From assembly GCA_947650285.1 (NCBI GenBank), contig CANTFL010001352.1, positions 372,001 through 436,000 on the forward strand: DNA of 64,000 nt, given 5' to 3'. The notes under the pieces were generated by a model, which saw only the letters and a program-made list of their open reading frames with translations, searched no databases and was not told where the DNA came from. The position numbers and the translations under genes were made by a program. Below are positions 57,787 to 64,000 of the stretch, in pieces (position 1 is the first letter of the stretch; each line of letters begins with the position of its first letter). The stretch comes from Hyaloperonospora brassicae (Eukaryota > Oomycota > Peronosporomycetes > Peronosporales > Peronosporaceae).

Positions 57787-59840
57787 TGTGTGGAGTGTAG
57801 AGCAGCCGAGATGTGCATAGCGATGGTAGGAGGAACGAGAGATGCGTCCGTGGATGTAGCCTCTTCTGCGATGGCGTAGCCGCCAGAGGTGATGAAGAAT
57901 TGGCTCGTCGTGCGCTATTGAGACGAAAATGGAAAAATGAGGGTCTGCCACAATATTTCGTATAGAAATTGGAAGAAAAACGACATACAGACTACGTGTA
58001 GTAGTTGAGCAACGAAAAGAAGAAGATGTACAGACGACAATGAAAGTCAAAATGTGTTCGCTATGGACAAACGCTTGATCTTTCATCGACCCTTGGATGG
58101 ATCTTCTCGCAACTTTAAACCTGGAGATGCTCTTTCGTTTATGCTTCGGGAAGATGATGGCGCCGAACATGAGCGAGTCGTAGTGGGATAAGTCATTTGA
58201 GTTGGGCAGGTTGCCGATCTCACCAAACATCGTCATGTCCATCCACGAGGCTCTACCTGACCAGTCTTTATAAACACTAACCAATTGCAAATAATCAAAC
58301 CATTTGTTAGAAGACGCACAGAAGGTGAGCCATATAATCGGCCGCAATGTGCCATCTCAGCCGCGCTCTTGTGGTTCAACAGAACCTGCACTTCAGCTGA
58401 CACGAACATGAGGCAGCCGATCGTCTCGTGGATGTAAAGTGTGTTGCTTGCCACGGCTTGCACATATCATTTGAATCAACAAGACCATCAATTTAAGTTA
58501 TAATTGTCACTGTATATATGAGTCGAACAGTACTCGAAAAGAATCTTGTTGATGGCGATCTTTACCGACTGGGCAGATGTTTTCATATAAGCAACGTTCG
58601 CGCCGCTAGCAACGGCGCTTGTAGCGCTCAGTGAACCATCCTCGTTGATGACGTGATCATTGTTGTCAGGTTGATCGGCTTGGACCATTCAGTTAACTGC
58701 ATTTTGCACAGCGACGGGGATTAGTGGGCGTCAATGCTGCGATCTACATCCATTTGAATCGGAAGTTAGTCAATTGTAGTGTCCAGCGGATGCAGACTGT
58801 CTGATGAGGGAAACACTGTCTCGAAAAAGATCAGTCTGGCTCTTGTCAGACGCCACGCCAAGTCACTACCATCATAAAATTACATGTTAGTCGGGTTAGT
58901 CAATTAAAAAGGTGTTACGACGATTGGTGTACCTCATGATAGATCGATGCGTCTGGCTGGAAGTAAATGTCGAATTTAGTATTGTTTGATGCCCTTGTTA
59001 CAGTGCCCATGCAGGATAATTTCTACAATCTTGATATGTTTAATAATCGCTCGTATAAAAGATTCATTTGACCGAGTAATGCCTCGTTCAAATGAAGAAG
59101 CTGGATTATAAACTATTCCACGTCGCCGACCTATAGACATGCAACGATTTGTCGATTTGGTAATTATTATTTGTAAATGAGATTGTAGATGAGATTGTAA
59201 ATGAATTTGTAAATGGCTTATGAGACCAGTAATTAATTCTATCTTACCAATTAGAAGGCGTAAATTGACTAGATTACGGTGATATAAATGGACGGGGGTA
59301 GTAAACGAAGACCTGGGGGCGATTAACGTTTCATAATATAAATGCAGAACATCCGCATCAAGATCCGTCAAATGCTCAGTGAACTTTGGGTAGATCGAAA
59401 TGATGACGCTAGGATTCTCGATCGATCCCGTCTGCAGGGCGTTCTTCTCGTCCTAATCGAGCATAAAAATTATGTGCGAGTCTATTTTCAGGCAGAAATG
59501 CTCCTCCATTGTGGCTATATTGTCTCGTACCGCGCAGCAGTAGGCCCTTACACAGTTGGCAGAACACATGTATGGAAAACGTGTATTAATGCCGTGAGGG
59601 GTTTTCCCAGAATGAGACAGGATTGTGTTCACTTCTCTTGGTATGGATATATTGGTTCATGACGCTGCCAATGGCGTCATGCATGGCTCAAAAAATGTTC
59701 TGTAGATCGGGTGTATTGGTTTTAATTCTACTTTGTGAGTTGAAGTTCAAAATTACACCGCATACGATCAAACACAATCCCATCAGCAGCAGCAAGTGGG
59801 TCAACAGCCGTTCCCCCCAAAAACGCTACCAGACTCCTCG
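57787..59840 (-). other. Unassigned tract with minus-strand coding-like fragments
   Basis: Frames on the minus strand (58463-58233, 58347 to about 57790, 59371-58976) look partly coding (SVYKDWSGRASWMDMTMFGE, FTEHLTDLDADVLHLYYE) but change frame and lack a recognisable domain. A short 12-bp-unit repeat lies near 59172-59215. They may be exons or remnants of one gene broken by gypsy-2, continuing toward 49.5 kb. No firm gene call. Confidence 0.3.
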
Positions 59841-60422
59841 TCAATGACTAACCGTCGCATTAACGGCGCCGATCTGAGACAATTCAAGTTGTGCGCGGTG
59901 ACAGTCGTCTTCTCCAACGAGATCACAATTCACGTCGGCGCACGAGCGCTCGCTCCTTGCAGGATAAATCTGATCATAAAGTGATAACTTACGATTGTCC
60001 GGCGTTGCTTCATTGTCAAATATCGACCGCAGCGGCTCCGAGCACCTGAACAGATCGAAAACACATTTTGAATCCACGAAAGTCAGCAAATGATTATCCA
60101 GAGGTCGGATATAAACAGACACAAGCACCCTTATGTGTATATGTGGCACCTGCTCACCTGGTCGAGTCGGGGTAATTGGCCGCCAGAACGATCGTGCGAT
60201 GTCCATTGAAAATCTACCGAGTAGCTTTACGTGGCTGCGACAGAGAAGTGACAGCTTCTGCGTTGTCGTCCGTGCGCAAACGCCGCTCTGCTCATCACCG
60301 AGACCGTTTCTTGCAGTCGTACAGACAGTGTACTCTAGTAAATAGATGAACTCGTACAGCACCACAACGAGACAGATTGTGGGTACGACAATGAGAAGAG
60401 AAACGCACAGGTCACATGCCAT
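59841..60422 (-). CDS. Hypothetical 193-residue membrane-anchored protein or first exon
   Basis: ATG at 60422, preceded by ten in-frame codons opened by TTG. Residues about 5-25 (CVSLLIVVPTICLVVVLYEF) form one hydrophobic segment; the rest is polar with several cysteines (DSKCVFDLFRCSEPL, CADVNCDLVGEDDC) that could form disulfides outside the cytosol. A second hydrophobic stretch (LLLLMGLCLIVYGVIL) is encoded just downstream in the same direction, so this may be part of a longer spliced membrane protein. Family not recognised. Confidence 0.35.
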   Translation of the reverse strand: MACDLCVSLLIVVPTICLVVVLYEFIYLLEYTVCTTARNGLGDEQSGVCARTTTQKLSLLCRSHVKLLGRFSMDIARSFWRPITPTRPGEQVPHIHIRVLVSVYIRPLDNHLLTFVDSKCVFDLFRCSEPLRSIFDNEATPDNRKLSLYDQIYPARSERSCADVNCDLVGEDDCHRAQLELSQIGAVNATVSH

Positions 60423-61699
60423 TCCTCTTTGCTTCTTGCCGCGGCATCTCAAGGGACCGTACGGCTAAATTGCTGCTCGTAGATCAAGCGTGGTAGACGT
60501 TGCTCTGGCTGCTGGTAAAAACGAAAAATGGTCGTATTAGGGTACTTATAGGGAATGCCGAATAATGAGAGCGGGAGTCATACGCAAGGCTATGTACTGA
60601 CACAAAGGAGGTCTGTATTACGGAGGGGTATGTACAAAGTAAAGAGAATTTGTATGGCATTTTTCATGAATAAGTGTGCGGTGCTTAGCGAGGGAGGTTG
60701 CGGTGCTTAATGAGGGGGCTCTATTTCACGGGTGTCTGTACGTATCAAAGGGTGGGTGGGTGCCTATAAAGCTACTTAAAAATAGGCCACACTTTGCGTT
60801 GACTTTTTCTATTACATAGTCTTGTGGAATATATCTAGAAGGAGAGACAGATTATTTTGACGCACAACTCGCGACGATGTTTGCACCAACAGGCAAGAAT
60901 CGAGTCCACGACCCACTCCTTCAAATTTGAACCCTCGTGACGTTAATTGCCACAAGATTTCGTGCTGCAACACGAATGTCTACATATTTCTACGTACTAG
61001 CTAACGGATCGCTACAAACGCGGTATAGGTCGTTGCTGTGTCGCCTTGGTATTTGGAGCCACAAGTGAAGTATTCAGCAACGATGCTGCCGAAATTCAGG
61101 CACTCCCTTTCCTTTTCATGACCAGTGTAATGGCTACTTGGTAGCACAAATGGTCGCGTTTTTCTCGTTTAGTAAGGCTCTGTTCAGATGCATTCATTAT
61201 CTTGGTGGAATCTGAATAACGTATCGTATGGACGTGGAACGTATCCTCTCCTACAAAGAGGAAGAAACGATCTTTCCATTTTACGATTCGAGACTGAATT
61301 GACTTGGCGTCGAGCTATTGTCAGCTTGTGACTAGCCGCGCATTCTGCTGGATCATACGAACAACGCAAAGGATGGTATATTCATAAAAAGAAGTGTGCT
61401 GAGCGCCTAGCTCCCTTTCACTAAGCTACGGTGTTTGTCTACCCTCAATTCTCGGTCAACTGACAGCATTCATGTCCAAGATACTGCTCATAGCTCTGTT
61501 GTGTGGGTATTGCGGAACCTATCTCGCATCCGGCTCGGCCCTTCTTTGTTAAATCGTTTGAAGTCCACGTAATCCTAATACTTCTGTCCTTTACGTCGAA
61601 GGTATTCGCTACTGATTTTGAATAGCGCATATGATTGCATGGTCGCCGCGTCCACTTTTAGCGCTCTGCCGTGATCCTCTACGGTAGCACTGGCTTCTT

Positions 61700-62050
61700 T
61701 CATCGCTGCAAACTTTTAATTTGCTTCTCAATTCTCTTCGCAGCAACATCATACTTCGCCTGCGCAATTGACTTCCTCAAGGGTGCGACCCAACGACCAA
61801 TTGTCGTCCTTGTTACGTGGGTCAAAGACCTGATTAGCGGAAGCCCCACCAGTTCTCTCTCCTCGCCGACAACACTCTTCGTGTCGTTCCTTGACCGAAG
61901 CACCCCCCTGCCATTCGATCCGACCGCTTTGTCTAGTTTCGGCAACGTGGTCGTAGGCACCTAATCGACTGCATGGGGAGCTGGCAGATTTCCACCACCA
62001 CACACCAACACGAGTGCAATCACGAGAAGAAGGAAGCGCTTGATCCTCGG
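61700..62050 (-). pseudogene. RXLR-like effector relic (right copy)
   Basis: Mirror copy of 45443-45793 with the same TAG and the same GVLR...GEER arrangement; one Leu-to-Pro difference (VAPLRKS here). Confidence 0.55.
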
Positions 62051-62257
62051 GGTAGTTGGTCTGCAGTCGATACAAACGGGGAGAGAGGGTTCGAATAATC
62101 AGTGCGTGAACGCCAAGAGAGTTTGATTATGAAGATACACCAATGCGTGTGCTGACTAGCAGAGATAACTGGCTGGACTAGATTACCAGATTTTGCTACT
62201 CAATACAACTACAAAGAGCGACGCCGAGCAGAATCAAATAAATTGCAACACGTCTAC

Positions 62258-62742
62258 TATAGCGGAGCCACACCGCGCCTAAAGTCAGAGGAATATTTAA
62301 TGCTCTACGAGCAACTTTGGTTCAAAGAACCTCACTCAGAGAGTCAACAAGCTTAGAGAGCTTACGGTCCCTGTTCCAGGGGGTCCAAAAGATTCAAAAA
62401 AATCGCAGCACAGAGAGATCAAGAGCAGATACCTTTACAGGCGTTGCTAGCTCTTAAGATCAAGACGCCTCGTGATGCACGTGTCTTATGTTGATCAAAA
62501 TGGGAACTGAACGTTATTTCTGTTTATCTAAAAGAACATCTCAGAATAACGTACTTAACCTAGTCACTACTGTTCTAATTAATACCTCCTAAAAGATCTT
62601 TTAATTCAGTGGCTGACACACGTCAGCTCCTGACAATTGATACGATGTTCGAATATCATTTTTTATGGGACTCCGTCCTTTGTGTACCACACATAGTATG
62701 TAACTCGTTTTACACACACACCTGTTGCGCAACCCCGTTACA
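62258..62742 (-). repeat. Solo-LTR-like sequence (right copy)
   Basis: Mirror copy of 44751-45235, starting TGTAACGGGG on the minus strand at 62742. Confidence 0.7.
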
Positions 62743-64000
62743 TCAACCGTCTAGAAATATGGAAAACTAATAGGAGCGCAATCTGATTTTTTGGACAAAT
62801 ACATATCTTGGAAGCCGGCTGAGACAATTAGCAAAAACGATATTGGGAGCTGGCAAGACAACGGGCTACCGGTCAAGCACTGCATTGCCGTGCAAACGAG
62901 GACAAGCTATCTCAAGTCGGATCACTTCCAGATAAGCGAGATACAAAAAAACAAATGTACCTCACTAAAATTCAAAGAGGCAGTTAAGTCACCGAGCACG
63001 ACATTCGGTCATGTAAATGACCGAACAAGAGACTGGTGGACACCAAGGGCCTTTGTTCTCCGTGACGAGGGATAGGAGTGACCGTCCAACCGGCATGGCA
63101 GTTGACAGGTCAAGCGACCTTGTCACTTGTTGATAGTGACGCTTGTTGCGATGGGCTTGATAGCCTATGTGACCATTGTGGCTTCCATGCAGGACCTAGC
63201 TATGAATGTGTCATGTCAATGGCTTTTCTGGAAGGACATGCGTGGTGCACGTAAATACATTCTCTATACTTAGCTTGAGTTTTCCCAAAAGAGGAGGCTT
63301 GTGTGTACCAGCTACATTCGGCGTACACCATGTCACGAGCGATCGTGCAAGTATTTCGCGTTTCGCTGGCGATAGGAGTACGATACCGAGTGTAAGTTAG
63401 GCTTCATTTGCATGCATCGGAAGTATCTAAGCGTAATTGATGTCGTGTTTTCTGAACAAAAATCCAAGAATGGTGGCCACGAATATAATTGCGCACAAGT
63501 TCAAAGTCCTACAGCACAATGCGGCACATGTGCAAAGCCGAACAGTATAGTGATGCACAGAAGCTCAGTCCAAAGAGCCGTAGAGTGCCCTTGGTACGTT
63601 GACCATCAACACTCTTAATGACAAGCCAACTGTGATGGTATTGCGCAGAGGTTTCTGACCTCGCTACCTCGTTGAAAGATGCGTAGGCTGGCAACGAATT
63701 CACACAGACGCAGTGATGCATTGGTAGTTAGATGAATATACGTACGGGACCCACTCACACACATTTCCATTCAGTACGCAGCATAGGCAGATCATCGTTC
63801 CCACAATTTGATTAAACAAATCGGTATGTAAATTTAAGATGAGATGCTTGACTTGACAAACGTGTGAGGGTGCATTTTCGTCCCACCATTTGGCAACAAA
63901 TGGGTGGCTTCACCCTGCTCAGACGCAGCAGATACAAATATCTGACAACCGGATCCAAGCACTCATGCAGCAATTGCGTGATGTAGCGTCTTTAGTGCGA

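Larger units (their letters stand above)
60542..64000 (-). repeat. Right arm of the large inverted repeat, truncated by window end
   Basis: Reverse complement of 43493-46951, beginning at GTACTTATAGGG. All features of the left arm recur in opposite orientation. The full arm length is unknown because the window ends within it. Confidence 0.95.

Noticed and set aside
43493..60541. The large inverted repeat as terminal repeats of the MULE
   Set aside because: Known MULE terminal repeats are much shorter, the arms contain an unrelated LTR, and the transposase lies asymmetrically; no 9-bp target duplication could be tested.

Overview
The window looks like nuclear DNA from a plant-associated oomycete (Peronosporales; Phytophthora or, more likely, a downy mildew). 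The evidence is three intronless, compact, GC-rich host genes beside long AT-rich gene-poor tracts, a secreted protein with an RXLR-like N-terminus and WY/LWY-like modules, a second RXLR-like relic with a GVLR...EER pattern, and nested Ty3/gypsy, Ty1/copia, pogo, hAT and MULE elements. The species cannot be fixed from the sequence.

Layout. 0.5-6.7 kb is a small gene island: glutathione reductase (-), a CELF/Bruno-type three-RRM protein (+) and a ZIP metal transporter (-). 6.7-21.8 kb is AT-rich and almost geneless, broken only by a decayed 2.08-kb pogo/Tigger element (10128-12211) with recognisable terminal inverted repeats. 21.78-26.73 kb is a complete but dead Ty1/copia element with 302-bp LTRs and a 5-bp target duplication; its reverse transcriptase core has been replaced by an inverted copy of neighbouring sequence. 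27.6-28.9 kb is an intact candidate effector gene (-). 29.5-31.7 kb is a hAT transposase relic, and 31.9-33.9 kb a broken coiled-coil gene of unknown function.

34.2-42.2 kb is a nearly intact Ty3/gypsy chromovirus (gypsy-1, minus strand; 5-bp target duplication). Its whole length is crowded with short perfect inverted repeats. It has a candidate -1 frameshift cassette at the gag stop and a long antisense ORF with a C-terminal coiled coil that overlaps the end of pol. A second, more decayed gypsy element (gypsy-2, 50.1-57.8 kb, plus strand) repeats the same design: -1 frame relation, slippery heptamer, gag stop buried in a 9-bp stem, and an antisense coiled-coil ORF between pol and the 3' LTR. 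This shared architecture is the most interesting system in the window.

43.5-47.0 kb and 60.5-64.0 kb form a nearly identical, equal-length inverted repeat of at least 3459 bp that runs off the window end. Its arms carry a related solo-LTR-like sequence and the second effector relic. Between the arms lie a MULE transposase relic (47.2-49.2 kb), gypsy-2, and fragments of an unrecognised minus-strand gene.
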